DNA from: Sediminicoccus rosea
Lineage (GTDB): Bacteria > Pseudomonadota > Alphaproteobacteria > Acetobacterales > Acetobacteraceae
Direction: 5' to 3'
Length of the DNA stretch: 64,000 bases
Assembly (NCBI RefSeq): GCF_033547095.1
Contig: NZ_CP137852.1
Coordinates: 3,031,501-3,095,500, forward strand
Shown here: in pieces, positions 46,768-55,449 of the stretch
Numbering within the stretch: the first letter of the stretch is position 1
Layout of the letters: each line of letters opens with the position of its first letter
Notes under the pieces: model-generated
The model's input: only the letters and a program-made list of their open reading frames with translations
Told to the model about the DNA's origin: nothing
Databases searched by the model: none
Made by a program: the position numbers and the translations under genes

Positions 46768-47536
46768 CGCGTGCGGGTTCCAGGTGCCTCAGGAAGCGTT
46801 GCAGCCGCTCGTCGCGCGGGGCGCCGAAGAGCTGGGCGGGCGGGCCTTCCTCGGCGATGCGGCCATCCGCCATGAAGACGGCGCGATGCGCGACGCTGCG
46901 GGCGAAGCGCATCTCATGCGTCACCACCACCATGGTCATGCCCTCGGCGGCCAGGGCGCGCATGGCGTCCAGCACCTCCTGCACCAGCTCGGGGTCAAGG
47001 GCGGAGGTGGGTTCGTCGAACAGGATCACGCGCGGGTCCATCGCCAGCGCGCGCGCGATGGCCACGCGCTGCTGCTGCCCGCCCGAGAGCTGGCCGGGCC
47101 GCTTGTGGACGTGGTCGGCGAGGCCGAGCCGCGTGAGTTCGGCCACAGCCCGCGCCTCGGCCTGCGCGCGGGGAATGCCCAGCACGCGGCGCGGCCCGAG
47201 CGCCACGTTCTGGGCGGCGGTCAGGTGCGGAAACAGGTTGAAGCGCTGGAAGACGAAGCCGAAGAGCCGGCGCTGGCGCGCCAGTTCCCGCTCCTCCGCC
47301 GCGCGCCCGTCCGACCGCTGGCCGATGGTCACATCGGCGATGCGGACCGTGCCGGAATCCGGCGTCTCCAGCCGGTTCAGGCAGCGCAGGAAGGTGGTCT
47401 TGCCGGAGCCGGAGGCGCCGATGATGACCACCGTCTCGCCCTCATGCACGTCGAGATCCACGGATTGCAGGACGGTGCGCGGGCCGAAGCTCTTGGTGAT
47501 GCCGCGCGCCTCGACCAGGACGGGCCGCATCACCAT
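46760..47536 (-). CDS. Amino acid ABC transporter ATP-binding protein
   Basis: A 258-residue ATPase of the polar amino acid (GlnQ/HisP) type: Walker A GASGSGKT near residue 40, signature [15 protein letters not shown] near 147, Walker [15 protein letters not shown] near 170, and the H-loop VTHEM. It overlaps the permease by seven bases and copy 2 of the amidohydrolase by eight. It energises the importer formed with the products at 47530-48183 and 48360-49196. Confidence 0.95.
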   Translation of the reverse strand: MVMRPVLVEARGITKSFGPRTVLQSVDLDVHEGETVVIIGASGSGKTTFLRCLNRLETPDSGTVRIADVTIGQRSDGRAAEERELARQRRLFGFVFQRFNLFPHLTAAQNVALGPRRVLGIPRAQAEARAVAELTRLGLADHVHKRPGQLSGGQQQRVAIARALAMDPRVILFDEPTSALDPELVQEVLDAMRALAAEGMTMVVVTHEMRFARSVAHRAVFMADGRIAEEGPPAQLFGAPRDERLQRFLRHLEPARDV

Positions 47537-48183
47537 GAGGGCAGCGCCCGCTCGATCCGGCGCGACACATAGGCCAGCGCCGAGATCAGCGCCCAGTAGT
47601 AGAGCGCCAGCAGGAGGAAGATCTCGAAGGGCGCGAAATGCGTCGCGATGATCGCCTGGCCCGCGCGCGTCAGCTCATAGACCGAGATGACCGAGAGCAG
47701 CGAGGAGTTCTTGGTCAGCGTGATCAGGTCATTGGTCAGGGCCGGCACCATCGGGCGCCAGGCCTGGGGCAGCAGCACCCAGAGCAGCGTCCCGCGCCGC
47801 GTCATGCCGATGGAGAGCGCGGCCTCGCTCTGCCCCTTCTCGATGCTGCCGACCGTGCCGCGCACCACCTCGGCGATATAGGCACCCGCGTTGAGCGCCA
47901 GCGCCACGACGCCAGCCCAGAATTCCGGCAGGCGGATGCCGATGACGGGCAGCGCGAAGAAGACCAGGAAGATCTGGATCAGCAGCGGCGTGCCGCGGAT
48001 GAACTCGACATAGACGCGGATCACGCCGCGCAGCAGCACCGAGTTGGACAACGACGCAAGCCCGGCCGCCAGCCCGATGGCAAGGCCCAGCACGGCGGCG
48101 ACGGCACTCACCTGCAAGGTCATCACCACGCCATGCGCGAGCAGCGGCGCGGCATAGGTGACGACATTCCAATCGAAATACAT
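47530..48183 (-). CDS. Amino acid ABC transporter permease
   Basis: A 217-residue inner-membrane permease of the His/Glu/Gln/Arg family, with about five membrane segments. The EAA coupling loop is [21 protein letters not shown] near residues 120-140. [18 protein letters not shown] is the characteristic early segment. It is a single permease, so the importer is probably a homodimer. The ribosome site (GAGGG) comes from the edge of repeat copy B, seven bases upstream. Confidence 0.95.
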   Translation of the reverse strand: MYFDWNVVTYAAPLLAHGVVMTLQVSAVAAVLGLAIGLAAGLASLSNSVLLRGVIRVYVEFIRGTPLLIQIFLVFFALPVIGIRLPEFWAGVVALALNAGAYIAEVVRGTVGSIEKGQSEAALSIGMTRRGTLLWVLLPQAWRPMVPALTNDLITLTKNSSLLSVISVYELTRAGQAIIATHFAPFEIFLLLALYYWALISALAYVSRRIERALPSW

Positions 48184-48190
48184 TCTGCTG

Positions 48191-48224
48191 TGCCCTCAGA
48201 CGCCGGACGGCCGCGTCCGCGGCC
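48191..48224. repeat. Dispersed repeat copy B, upstream of the ABC permease
   Basis: TGCCCTCAGACGCCGG (48191-48206) is identical to 34431-34446. As in copy A, a hairpin with 7-base stem follows (GGCCGCG-TC-CGCGGCC, 48209-48224) and then CTGGC. It lies seven bases before the permease start and supplies its GAGGG ribosome site. Confidence 0.6.
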
Positions 48225-48231
48225 CTGGCGT

Positions 48232-48251
48232 CGCAAAGCTGAAGCTTTGCG
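48232..48251. terminator. Inverted repeat between binding protein and permease genes
   Basis: CGCAAAGCT-GA-AGCTTTGCG is a perfect 9-base inverted repeat in the 176-base gap between the binding protein and the permease. A further GC hairpin (GCGCGC-T-CCCC / GGGG-GCGCGC, 48282-48306) lies nearer the binding protein. No T-run follows, so partial termination or mRNA 3' protection, giving more binding protein than permease, is plausible. Confidence 0.45.
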
Positions 48252-48359
48252 GCTCGGCTACTCGCCTCGCATCCTCGGCGCGCGCGCTCCCCTTGTGGGG
48301 GCGCGCTTCCTGGAGCGTGGACCGACGCGGCGCGGGCGGGCTCACCCTCCCTGTCCGGA

Positions 48360-49196
48360 TTACGCCGCGGGCTCGGGGATGGTGTCGGGGAGGTTGAACT
48401 CGAGGCCGAACCACTTCTCCTGCAGGGCCTTCAGCGAGCCGTCGGCGCGCATGGCGCGCAGGCGTTCGTTCAGCCAGGCCAGCACCTCCGTGTCCTCGCG
48501 GCGCAGCGCGATGCCGGCCCAGTTATCGGCGCCGATGCCACGCACGATGGCGAAGCGGTTGGGCTGGCTGCGCATCACATAGGCCAGCGTCGGCAGCGTG
48601 TTCAGCACGCCATCCACCGTCCCCTGCATCAGCGCGAGATAGGCGGCCGGATGGTCGTCATAGGTGCGCACGCCCGAGAAGGGCTGCCCGCCCGCGGCGC
48701 GCATGCGCTCGGCCAGGCGGGGATGCAGCGTCTCGCCCGGCGAGCCGAGCTTCACGCCGAGGCTCTTGCCGCCCATGTCGCCGATGCTGCGGATCGTGTT
48801 CGCATCCCGCGCGCGGATCAGCAGCGACTGCCCGGCCTCGGCATAGGGGATGGTGAAGGCCACGCGCTCCATCCGGGCGCGCGTGTAGCTCATCGAGGAC
48901 ATGATGATGTCGAAGCGGCCGGCATAAAGCGCCGGGATCACGCCGGACCATTGCGTGTCGATGAACTCTGGCGTCACGCCGATGCTGCGGCAGATCGCGG
49001 TCGCGAGCTCCACGTCATAGCCCACGATGTTGCCGCTCTCGCGGAAGGTGAAGGGCGGGTAGGTCGCCTCGCAGCCGATGCGAAGCCTGCCATTGGCGCG
49101 GATCTGCGCCAGCGTCAGCGGGCCGGACTGCGCGGCGGCGGCGCCGGCAGCGAGGATGAGGGGGGCCGCAAGCGCGGCGCGACGGGTGAGGCTCAT
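48360..49196 (-). CDS. ABC transporter substrate-binding protein (polar amino acid family)
   Basis: A 278-residue SBP_bac_3-type periplasmic receptor. Twin-Arg-like signal peptide MSLTRRAALAAPLILAAGAA, cut near AAAQ-SGP. Family signatures are NGRLRIGCEATYPPFTF, GYDVELATAICRSIGVTPEF, WSGVIPALYAGRFDIIMSSM and the end-lobe NWAGIALRRED. It heads the importer operon. The leader contains a hairpin that can hide its ribosome site (49206-49225). Confidence 0.94.
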   Translation of the reverse strand: MSLTRRAALAAPLILAAGAAAAQSGPLTLAQIRANGRLRIGCEATYPPFTFRESGNIVGYDVELATAICRSIGVTPEFIDTQWSGVIPALYAGRFDIIMSSMSYTRARMERVAFTIPYAEAGQSLLIRARDANTIRSIGDMGGKSLGVKLGSPGETLHPRLAERMRAAGGQPFSGVRTYDDHPAAYLALMQGTVDGVLNTLPTLAYVMRSQPNRFAIVRGIGADNWAGIALRREDTEVLAWLNERLRAMRADGSLKALQEKWFGLEFNLPDTIPEPAA

Positions 49197-49205
49197 GGCG
49201 GATCT

Positions 49206-49225
49206 CCTCCGGGGGTGACCGGAGG
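49206..49225 (-). promoter_or_regulatory. Hairpin that can sequester the binding-protein ribosome site
   Basis: On the mRNA (minus strand) CCTCCGG-TCACCC-CCGGAGG forms a 7-base stem. The right arm CCGGAGG contains the Shine-Dalgarno GGAGG(AG) of the binding protein gene, nine bases before its ATG. Folding would lower translation. Pairing is seen directly; a regulatory role is inference. Confidence 0.4.
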
Positions 49226-49388
49226 CTGCGGCCCATGCGCCACGCGCTCAACCGGGATTCTTCGCGCGAAATGCGCCCATCGCACCGGATTTGCCGCATT
49301 GTGCGCCAGCCCGCCCAAAGCGAGGGCCCTTTACCCGGGCGCCCAACAGGGCGAACATGCCATCGCAGCAACACGAGGAAGTGCGCGG

Positions 49389-50192
49389 ATGCCAAGATCG
49401 CCTGTCCCTCTCTGGCGGGGCCTCGCCGGCGGCGCACTCGCCCTGCTGGCCGCCTGCGCGGACCCCGCGCCGAGCGCAGCACCGGTCACCACGCCGCCCG
49501 CCGCCACACTGGAGGAGGATGTGAGCGCGGCCCTGCGCCGCATGGCGACGACTCTGACCAGCGCCCCCGCCTTCACGCTGACCTTCAACACCCTGCGCGA
49601 AGCGCCGGCGGGCGCCGCGCAATCCATCCTGTTGAGCGGCGCGGGCGCCGTCGTCGCCGCCCGACCGGACCGGCTCTATGCCGCCGTCGGGAGCGACATG
49701 GGCAGCTACAGCCTCTGGTATGACGGGCGCGCCTTCACCGCGCTCAACACCCAACAGAACGTCTATGCGGTGACACCGCTTTCGGGCGGGATCGAGACGG
49801 CGCTGAAGGCGGTCGAGGCACGGCTGGGCGTGACGCTGCCCATCCTGCCCCTGCTGGCCGACGACCCCTACGCCATGCTGACGCCGGCCGGCACGACGGG
49901 CCGCTTCATCGGCCGGTCCATCATCCGCGACGTGGTGGTGGACCACTTCGCGCTGAACGGGCCCAGCGGCCATTGGGAGATCTGGCTGGAGGCGGCGCCG
50001 AGCGCGCTGCCGCTGCGCGTCTCCTTCGTGGAGCCTGGACCCGAGCGGCTGCGCACCATCCTCGACTTCACGGCCTGGAACCTGCGCCCGCGCCTGCCCG
50101 CCGGCACCTTCGCCTTCACGCCCCCGCGCGACGCCGCGCGCGCCGACTTCCTCCCGCGCGGGGAAGCCCAGACCCGGAGCAACACGCCATGA
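49389..50192 (+). CDS. DUF2092 family predicted lipoprotein
   Basis: A 267-residue exported protein. N-terminal signal with lipobox LAAC (ALLAACADPAPS, Cys near residue 23). The mature part follows the DUF2092 pattern: ALRRMATTLTSAPAFTLTFN, VAARPDRLYAAV, SLWYDGRAFTALNTQQNVYA and GIETALKAVEARLGVTLP. DUF2092 proteins look like LolA/LolB-related periplasmic lipid-binding folds, which is an inference from layout. The longer frame from 48651 is not used because the lipoprotein signal starts at 49389. It overlaps the next gene by four bases (ATGA). Confidence 0.85.
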   Translation: MPRSPVPLWRGLAGGALALLAACADPAPSAAPVTTPPAATLEEDVSAALRRMATTLTSAPAFTLTFNTLREAPAGAAQSILLSGAGAVVAARPDRLYAAVGSDMGSYSLWYDGRAFTALNTQQNVYAVTPLSGGIETALKAVEARLGVTLPILPLLADDPYAMLTPAGTTGRFIGRSIIRDVVVDHFALNGPSGHWEIWLEAAPSALPLRVSFVEPGPERLRTILDFTAWNLRPRLPAGTFAFTPPRDAARADFLPRGEAQTRSNTP

Positions 50193-50833
50193 GCCCGCAT
50201 CTCCTCCCGCGTCTCGCGCTGGCCCTTCTCGGCCTCGGCATCGCCGCGGAGGCGCAGGCCTGGACCAGCGGCAGCGGGCCGCGCGGCGGCGGCTATGCGG
50301 CCGGCCCGCGTGGCGCGGTGGCGGAAGGCCCGCGCGGCGGCGTGGCCGCGACCGGCCCGCGCGGCAATGCGGCGGTGCGTGGGCCACAGGGCAATGCGGC
50401 GGCCACCAACCGCTATGGCGACACGGCCGTGCGCGGCCCGGCCGGCAATGTCACGGTGAACAACAACAACGTGAACGTGGTGCGGCCGGGCTATCCGGCG
50501 CGCCCAGTCTATCCGGTCGCGCGCCCGCCGGTCGCGGTGGTGGCGCCGGTGCCGGTCTATCCCGGCTATTCCGCGGGCGCGGTTGCGGCCGGCGTCGCGG
50601 TCGGCGCGGTGGCGGGTGCGGCGGTCGCCTCGGCCGTGGCACGCCCGCCCGCCCCGGTGCCCGGGCCCGGGCCGACGCCGCTGCCCATCGGCGCGGAATA
50701 CAGCAGCCTGCCCTCGGGCTGTGTCTCGCAGCCCAGCTCGCGCGGCGGTTCGGTGTTCCGTTGCGGCAATGCCTGGCTGCAGCCCTACATGGACGGCACC
50801 AACGTCGTCTACGTGGTGGTCTCCGGCCCCTGA
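50189..50833 (+). CDS. Secreted Gly/Pro/Ala-rich protein with GPxG repeats
   Basis: A 214-residue exported protein. Signal peptide MSPHLLPRLALALLGLGIAA ends near AQA-WTS. Residues ~28-85 contain repeats of the type GPRG/GPQG/GPAG every nine to twelve residues. A Pro/Val/Tyr-rich segment (VVRPGYPARPVYPVARPP), a hydrophobic Ala/Gly stretch (~128-150, AGVAVGAVAGAAVASAV) and a small C-terminal domain with two Cys (SGCVSQ; FRCGNAW) and VVYVVVSGP follow. It is coupled (ATGA) to the DUF2092 gene, a pairing I believe recurs in alphaproteobacteria. A cell-envelope role is likely. Confidence 0.75.
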   Translation: MSPHLLPRLALALLGLGIAAEAQAWTSGSGPRGGGYAAGPRGAVAEGPRGGVAATGPRGNAAVRGPQGNAAATNRYGDTAVRGPAGNVTVNNNNVNVVRPGYPARPVYPVARPPVAVVAPVPVYPGYSAGAVAAGVAVGAVAGAAVASAVARPPAPVPGPGPTPLPIGAEYSSLPSGCVSQPSSRGGSVFRCGNAWLQPYMDGTNVVYVVVSGP

Positions 50834-50927
50834 AGCGTGACCCGCTGCGGCGGGATCACGATGCTGGCCTTGCCGGCAGGGTGATCCGCCGCCGCAGTGC
50901 CGCCACCTGGGCGGGTCATGCTCCGGG

Positions 50928-52166
50928 TCAGGCCCGGGTCACGCTCCAGCTCTCGCGCTCGTTCAGCAGCGCGGGGTCGAAGCCGGCCAGCCGCTTGTAG
51001 TTGGTGGCGGTGTCCAGCAACTCCTGGTGGCTGATCACCGCATGCAGGTCGGTGAAGCCATCCGGCGCGCGGCGATGCACCTCCTCCAGGATCAGGTCGG
51101 GGCCGAGGGCGCGGTTGGCCAGCGTCAGCTTCGCCGTGGGCGGCAGCCGCGCCGCCTCGTAGCGCGCGAGCCCCTCCGCCACGTCGCCTGCCTGCGCCAG
51201 GTGCAGCGCCAATTGGCGCGCATCCAGGATCGCCTGGGAGGCGCCGTTGGAGCCGATCGGGTACATGGGGTGCGCGGCATCGCCCAGCAGGGTGACGCGC
51301 CCCTCGGACCAGCGCTCCAGTGGATCGCGGTCCACCATCGGGTATTCCAGCACGCGCTCGGCGCCGCGGATCAGGCCGGGCACGTCGAGCCAGCCCCAGT
51401 TCCAGGATTCGTAGTGCGGCAGGAAGGCGTTGCGGTCGGCCTCGCGGTTCCAATCCTCGCGGTTGAAGCCCTTGGAGGTGTCCACCTTCATCTCGGCGAT
51501 CCAGTTCGTCAGCATCCGCCCGTCCGGCAGGCGGCGGATCGGATAGACGACGAATTTCTGGTCGTGATGCCCGGCCTGCACCATGGACGCCCCGGTGAGG
51601 AAGGGTGCGGCGATGGTGGTGGCGCGCCAGAGCACCGCCCCCTGCCAGGAGGGCGCGCCCTCGCCCGGGGCGAAGTGGCGGCGGATGGCGGAATGGATGC
51701 CATCGGCGCCGATCAGCGCGGCCCCCTTCGCCTCGGCGCCGTTCTCGAAGCGCGCGGTCACGCCATCGGCATCCTGCGCGAAGCTCGCGACGCGATGGCC
51801 CGTGTGCAGCGGGATGCCACGCAGCCGGCATTCCTCCACCAGCAGCATCTGCAGCAGGCCGCGATGGATGCTGTACTGCGGCCAGCGATAGCCGGCGGCG
51901 AGGCCGCGATCCTCGCGCCAGATCTCCTGGCCATGCGCGCTGATGTAGCAGAGCTCGCGCGTCGCGATCCCGGTCTCGGCGAGTTTGTCGGCGAGGCCCA
52001 GCTCGGTCAGTTCGCGCACCGCATGGGGCAGCACGTTGATGCCGACGCCGAGCGGCTTGTACTCGGCCACCGCCTCGAAGACGCGCGGCGTGAAGCCCGC
52101 CGCCTGGAGGGAAAGGGCGGCGACAAGCCCGCCAATGCCGCCGCCGGCGACGAGAATTTCAGCCAT
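50928..52166 (-). CDS. FAD-dependent aromatic-type monooxygenase
   Basis: A 412-residue group A flavin monooxygenase. The N-terminal FAD loop is ILVAGGGIGGLVAAL; a GADGIHSAIRRHF segment is the DG motif and TLLGDAAHPMYPIGSNGAS the GD motif binding FAD ribose. Similar proteins hydroxylate or decarboxylate aromatic or heteroaromatic acids (salicylate- or phenazine-type). The ATG at 52166 is chosen because the FAD loop starts there and the reading frame overlaps the amidase stop by eight bases. Probably co-transcribed with the amidase: amide hydrolysis then hydroxylation (inference). Confidence 0.9.
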   Translation of the reverse strand: MAEILVAGGGIGGLVAALSLQAAGFTPRVFEAVAEYKPLGVGINVLPHAVRELTELGLADKLAETGIATRELCYISAHGQEIWREDRGLAAGYRWPQYSIHRGLLQMLLVEECRLRGIPLHTGHRVASFAQDADGVTARFENGAEAKGAALIGADGIHSAIRRHFAPGEGAPSWQGAVLWRATTIAAPFLTGASMVQAGHHDQKFVVYPIRRLPDGRMLTNWIAEMKVDTSKGFNREDWNREADRNAFLPHYESWNWGWLDVPGLIRGAERVLEYPMVDRDPLERWSEGRVTLLGDAAHPMYPIGSNGASQAILDARQLALHLAQAGDVAEGLARYEAARLPPTAKLTLANRALGPDLILEEVHRRAPDGFTDLHAVISHQELLDTATNYKRLAGFDPALLNERESWSVTRA

Positions 52167-53442
52167 GGACAGCCCCGTGCAGCCACTCGCCCCACATGAG
52201 GCAGGCGGCATCCTCGCCGCGCCGCGTCACGATCTGCGCGCCGAGCGGCAGGCCCTTCGGCCCCTTGCCCACGGGCACCGTCACGCAGGGCGTGTGCAGC
52301 AAGGTCCAGAGCGTGTTGAACATCGGGTCGCCCGTGTAGTCCGTGCCGGCGGGCGCCTCATCCGGGGCGGAGGGCGTCAGCACCGCGTCATAGCCGGCGA
52401 TGGCGTCGTTGAAGGCGAGCTGGGCCGCGGCGAAGGCGGCGCGGCCCTCGGCCAGCTTCGCGCGCGGCTCGGCCAGGCCCCACTCCATCTTCTCCCGCAG
52501 GACGGGGCTGAGCTGCGCGCGGGCATGGTCGATTTCCCAGCCCAGCGCCTCGGCCGATTCCATGTGCATCACATGCGGGTGCAGCGCCACCGCGTCGGTG
52601 AAGGGCGCGCCGAGCGCGATCACGGTGACGGTGGCACCGGCCTTCCGCGCGGCCTCGCTCACGCATTCCATCAGCCCCGCCGTCTCGGGCGTGCCGGCCT
52701 GGCCCGGCGCCAGCACCAGGGCGAGCCTGGGCGCGCGGCCGGGCTTGGGGAGGTGGTGGTCGAAGCCGGTCATCGCCGTCATGCCCAGCGCCACGTCGGC
52801 GACGCTCGCGCCCATCAGGCCGATGGTGTCCAGGCTCTCGCTCATCACCTTCATGCCGGCGCGGTGGAAGACGCCATAGCTCGGCTTGAAGCCGACCGCG
52901 CCGCAATAGGCCGCCGGCCGCACGATGGAGCCCGCGGTCTGCGTGCCGAAGGCGAGGTGCAGGACGCCCGCGCCGACCCCCGCCGCCGAACCGGAGGAGG
53001 AGCCGCCCGGCGTATGGCCCGGATGGTGCGGGTTGGTGGTCGGCCCCGGGAAGCGCGTCGCGAATTCGGTGGTGACCGTCTTGCCGGCGATGATGGCGCC
53101 CGCGCGCCGGGCGAGGGCCACGCAGGCGGCATCGCTGCGCGGCCGGTGCCCGCCCCAGATGGGCGAGCCGTATTGCGAGGGCTGGTCGGCCGTGTCGATC
53201 ACATCCTTCACGCCGAGGAACAGTCCGGCCAGCGGCAGCTTCGCGCCGGCCTTCACCGCCGCATCCACCCGCGCGGCCTGCTTCATCACCAGCGCCGGAT
53301 CGTGATGGGTGAAGGCGCGCAGCACGGGCTCACGTTCGGCGATGCGGGCCAGCATGGCCTCGGCGAGGGCGGTGGCGGAAAGGCGGCCGGCGGCAATGCT
53401 GGCGGCGGCCTGGAGGGCGGGGAGCGAGCTGGGATCGGTCAT
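52159..53442 (-). CDS. Amidase signature family hydrolase
   Basis: A 427-residue amidase. The Ser-cisSer-Lys triad is seen as Lys79 in LFLGVKDVIDTA, the Gly/Ser-rich loop TPGGSSSGSAAGVGAG (residues 144-159) and Ser172 in TQTAGSIVRPAAYCG. GFKPSYGVF follows as in GatA-like enzymes. It is not GatA: length and the absence of gatC/gatB point to a stand-alone amidase. It overlaps the FAD monooxygenase gene downstream by eight bases. Substrate is unknown. Confidence 0.92.
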   Translation of the reverse strand: MTDPSSLPALQAAASIAAGRLSATALAEAMLARIAEREPVLRAFTHHDPALVMKQAARVDAAVKAGAKLPLAGLFLGVKDVIDTADQPSQYGSPIWGGHRPRSDAACVALARRAGAIIAGKTVTTEFATRFPGPTTNPHHPGHTPGGSSSGSAAGVGAGVLHLAFGTQTAGSIVRPAAYCGAVGFKPSYGVFHRAGMKVMSESLDTIGLMGASVADVALGMTAMTGFDHHLPKPGRAPRLALVLAPGQAGTPETAGLMECVSEAARKAGATVTVIALGAPFTDAVALHPHVMHMESAEALGWEIDHARAQLSPVLREKMEWGLAEPRAKLAEGRAAFAAAQLAFNDAIAGYDAVLTPSAPDEAPAGTDYTGDPMFNTLWTLLHTPCVTVPVGKGPKGLPLGAQIVTRRGEDAACLMWGEWLHGAVHG

Positions 53443-53505
53443 GCGCGGGAGGCTAGCGCGCGGCCGGCCCGCCTGGAAGGCGGCGGCGGCAAATGCCCGC
53501 CGCCC

Positions 53506-54243
53506 TCACCGCGCCTCGGCCACGCCCTGCGCGATGAGTTCCACCAGGGCGCGCGCCAGGCAGTCATTCAGCCGGTCCGTCGCGGCCCCGCGATCGGCCC
53601 GGGCCGTGCGCTCGAGGTCGAGCGCGCCGGTCTCCACCCAGTGCTGCATCAGGTCGTAGCGGCGGAACAGGGGCGCGCTGGAGGCGGCGGCGACGAGGCG
53701 CAGCTTGTCCCGGTAGGGATCGATGTTCGCATTGGCGCGGAGGAAGCGGGAATACTGCTGGTCGAGGATGATGATGTCCGCCCCGCGACGGCGGATGCGC
53801 TCCAGCCCGAGGCGCATCGCCTCGCCCATGTCGTCGGGGTCGAGGCCGCGCACCGCCTCCACCGTGCCGGCCTGCCACAGTACCAGGGCGGGCGTCTCGG
53901 CGGCGAGGCTTTCGCGCAGCAGGGCCTGGTGGTCATGCACCGTGATGCCGCGCCCGCCGCGCAGCGCGATCTCGACCGAGCGGCCGGGGAAGCGCGCCGC
54001 CAGCAGCGCCTGGAGCCGGGCAGGCCAGGCGGCGTCGGGGCCCGAGGCGCCGGGGCCGGTGATGGAGCCCGAGCCCAGGATGAGCACGCGCAGGCTGCCC
54101 TGCTGCAGCGCGCGGGCGGTGGCCGGCAGCGGGCGGGCCGCGCTCAGCACCTCGGGCGGGACATCGCAGGTGATGGCGCGGGCCGGGGGGGGGGCGGCGA
54201 TCGCGGCCAGCAGGGCCAGGGCGGCAAGGGCAGGCAGGCGCAT
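53506..54243 (-). CDS. SGNH/GDSL hydrolase-like protein, catalytic residues lost
   Basis: A 245-residue exported protein. Signal peptide MRLPALAALALLAAIAAPPP ends near ARA. The fold follows the SGNH hydrolase at 55450-56205 (LRVLILGSGSITGPGAS, PALVLWQAGTVEAVRG, GADIIILDQQYSRFL, PLFRRYDLM). Key residues differ: the catalytic Ser is Gly59, the block III Asn is missing (GTV instead of GGN), and the C-terminal DxxH is absent. It is probably not an active esterase but may bind the same ligand. It begins three bases after the OpgC-like gene stop. Confidence 0.8.
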   Translation of the reverse strand: MRLPALAALALLAAIAAPPPARAITCDVPPEVLSAARPLPATARALQQGSLRVLILGSGSITGPGASGPDAAWPARLQALLAARFPGRSVEIALRGGRGITVHDHQALLRESLAAETPALVLWQAGTVEAVRGLDPDDMGEAMRLGLERIRRRGADIIILDQQYSRFLRANANIDPYRDKLRLVAAASSAPLFRRYDLMQHWVETGALDLERTARADRGAATDRLNDCLARALVELIAQGVAEAR

Positions 54244-54245
54244 GG

Positions 54246-55439
54246 TCAGGCTGTCCCGGGAAGCGGCTGGGGGGCGGGGCTGGGGGCGGGCTTCGGGCGC
54301 ACCGTCTCGCGCGCCCAGTCGGCGATGAGGGCGATGACGACGAGGGCGCCAAAGGAAAGGAGGTTCACGGCCACCTGCATCCGCCACCCGTCATACTGCT
54401 CCAGCAGCAGGCGCGCGGCGAAGGAGAGCAGGATGCCGAAGCAGAAGACCGGCAGGCTGTGCCGGCCCATGGCGGCGAAGGGCCAGACCCAGCGCGAGCG
54501 GAGAAAGGCCCAGTCGCGCGGGACATAGGCGGCGACGAGATAGGTCAGCGCCAGCATGGAGAGCAGGCGCACCGGATGCAGCGAGGTCTTGTCGATGCCC
54601 ACGAGGAAATCCGAGAACCAGAGCGGCAGTTCCTCCATCGTCTCGGGCAGGTGCTCCGAGACGATCATGCCGAGCACGCCGAGCCCGAGCACAATGAGCG
54701 CCAGCGCCGCGATCCAGGGGCTGCGCGGCGGCAGCGGGATGGAGGGCGCGCCGCGCGCCGCCTGGCCCAGCAGGAACCCCGCCACGAACAGCACCTGCCA
54801 GGCGAGCGGGTTGAAGAACCATCCGCCCTCCTGCCAGCGCGGCAGGTTGAACCCCGCCTCCCGCACGCCGAGCCAGAGGGCGAGCGAGAGGGTCAGCACC
54901 GCCCAGGGGTGGCCGCGCAGCAGCAGCCCCGGGATCAGCAGCGAAAGCAGCACGATGTAGAGCGGCAGGATGTCGAGGAAATGCGGCTGGAAGCGCAGCA
55001 GCAGCGCCTCAAGCAGGGTGCGGTAGGGCTGCTCGGCGAAGGGGTCGAGCGCCAGCTCGTCCAGATAGGCGGCGCGGTCCAGCGTGGCCGCCGAGAAGCC
55101 GACCTGCGCGGTGAAGACCACCAGCAGGAAGATGTGCGCGACATAGAGCTTGCCGATGCGCCGGATCAGCGCGGCCGCCGCCGGCGCCCAGCCCTGGCGG
55201 TCGGCCTGGCCGGCATAGGCGAAGGCGCCGGCATAGCCCGCCAGCAGCACGAAGGCCTCGGTCGCGTCGGCGAAGGCGAAATTCTTGAGGGTGAAGCCGC
55301 CCAACCAATTGCCCGGGGTATGGTTGATCACGATCATCCAGAGCGCGAGGCCGCGGCAGATGTCGGCGCGCGGGTCGCGCCCCGGGCGGGGCAGGGCTGC
55401 GGGGGGGCCGCTGCGGGTTTGCGTAGCCATCGGCGTCAT
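54246..55439 (-). CDS. OpgC-like membrane acyltransferase
   Basis: A 397-residue integral membrane protein with about ten hydrophobic segments, of the OpgC family that succinylates periplasmic glucans in other proteobacteria. Seen: DPRADICRGLALWMIVINHTPGNWL at the N-terminus (quoted in part), LVLLAGYAGAF-type region FVLLAGYAGAFAY, PLYIVLLSLLIPGLLL, and NPLAWQVLFVAGFLLGQ. The start may be ATG 55439 or 55430. It is divergent from an active SGNH hydrolase (55450) by only ten bases and co-directional with its inactive paralogue. Confidence 0.85.
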   Translation of the reverse strand: MTPMATQTRSGPPAALPRPGRDPRADICRGLALWMIVINHTPGNWLGGFTLKNFAFADATEAFVLLAGYAGAFAYAGQADRQGWAPAAAALIRRIGKLYVAHIFLLVVFTAQVGFSAATLDRAAYLDELALDPFAEQPYRTLLEALLLRFQPHFLDILPLYIVLLSLLIPGLLLRGHPWAVLTLSLALWLGVREAGFNLPRWQEGGWFFNPLAWQVLFVAGFLLGQAARGAPSIPLPPRSPWIAALALIVLGLGVLGMIVSEHLPETMEELPLWFSDFLVGIDKTSLHPVRLLSMLALTYLVAAYVPRDWAFLRSRWVWPFAAMGRHSLPVFCFGILLSFAARLLLEQYDGWRMQVAVNLLSFGALVVIALIADWARETVRPKPAPSPAPQPLPGTA

Positions 55440-55449
55440 CGCGTTCTAT

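Noticed and set aside
44176-46875. 899-codon plus-strand open frame across the two amidohydrolases
   Set aside because: Contains internally repeated text only because the two antisense genes are paralogues; no domain, no ribosome site.
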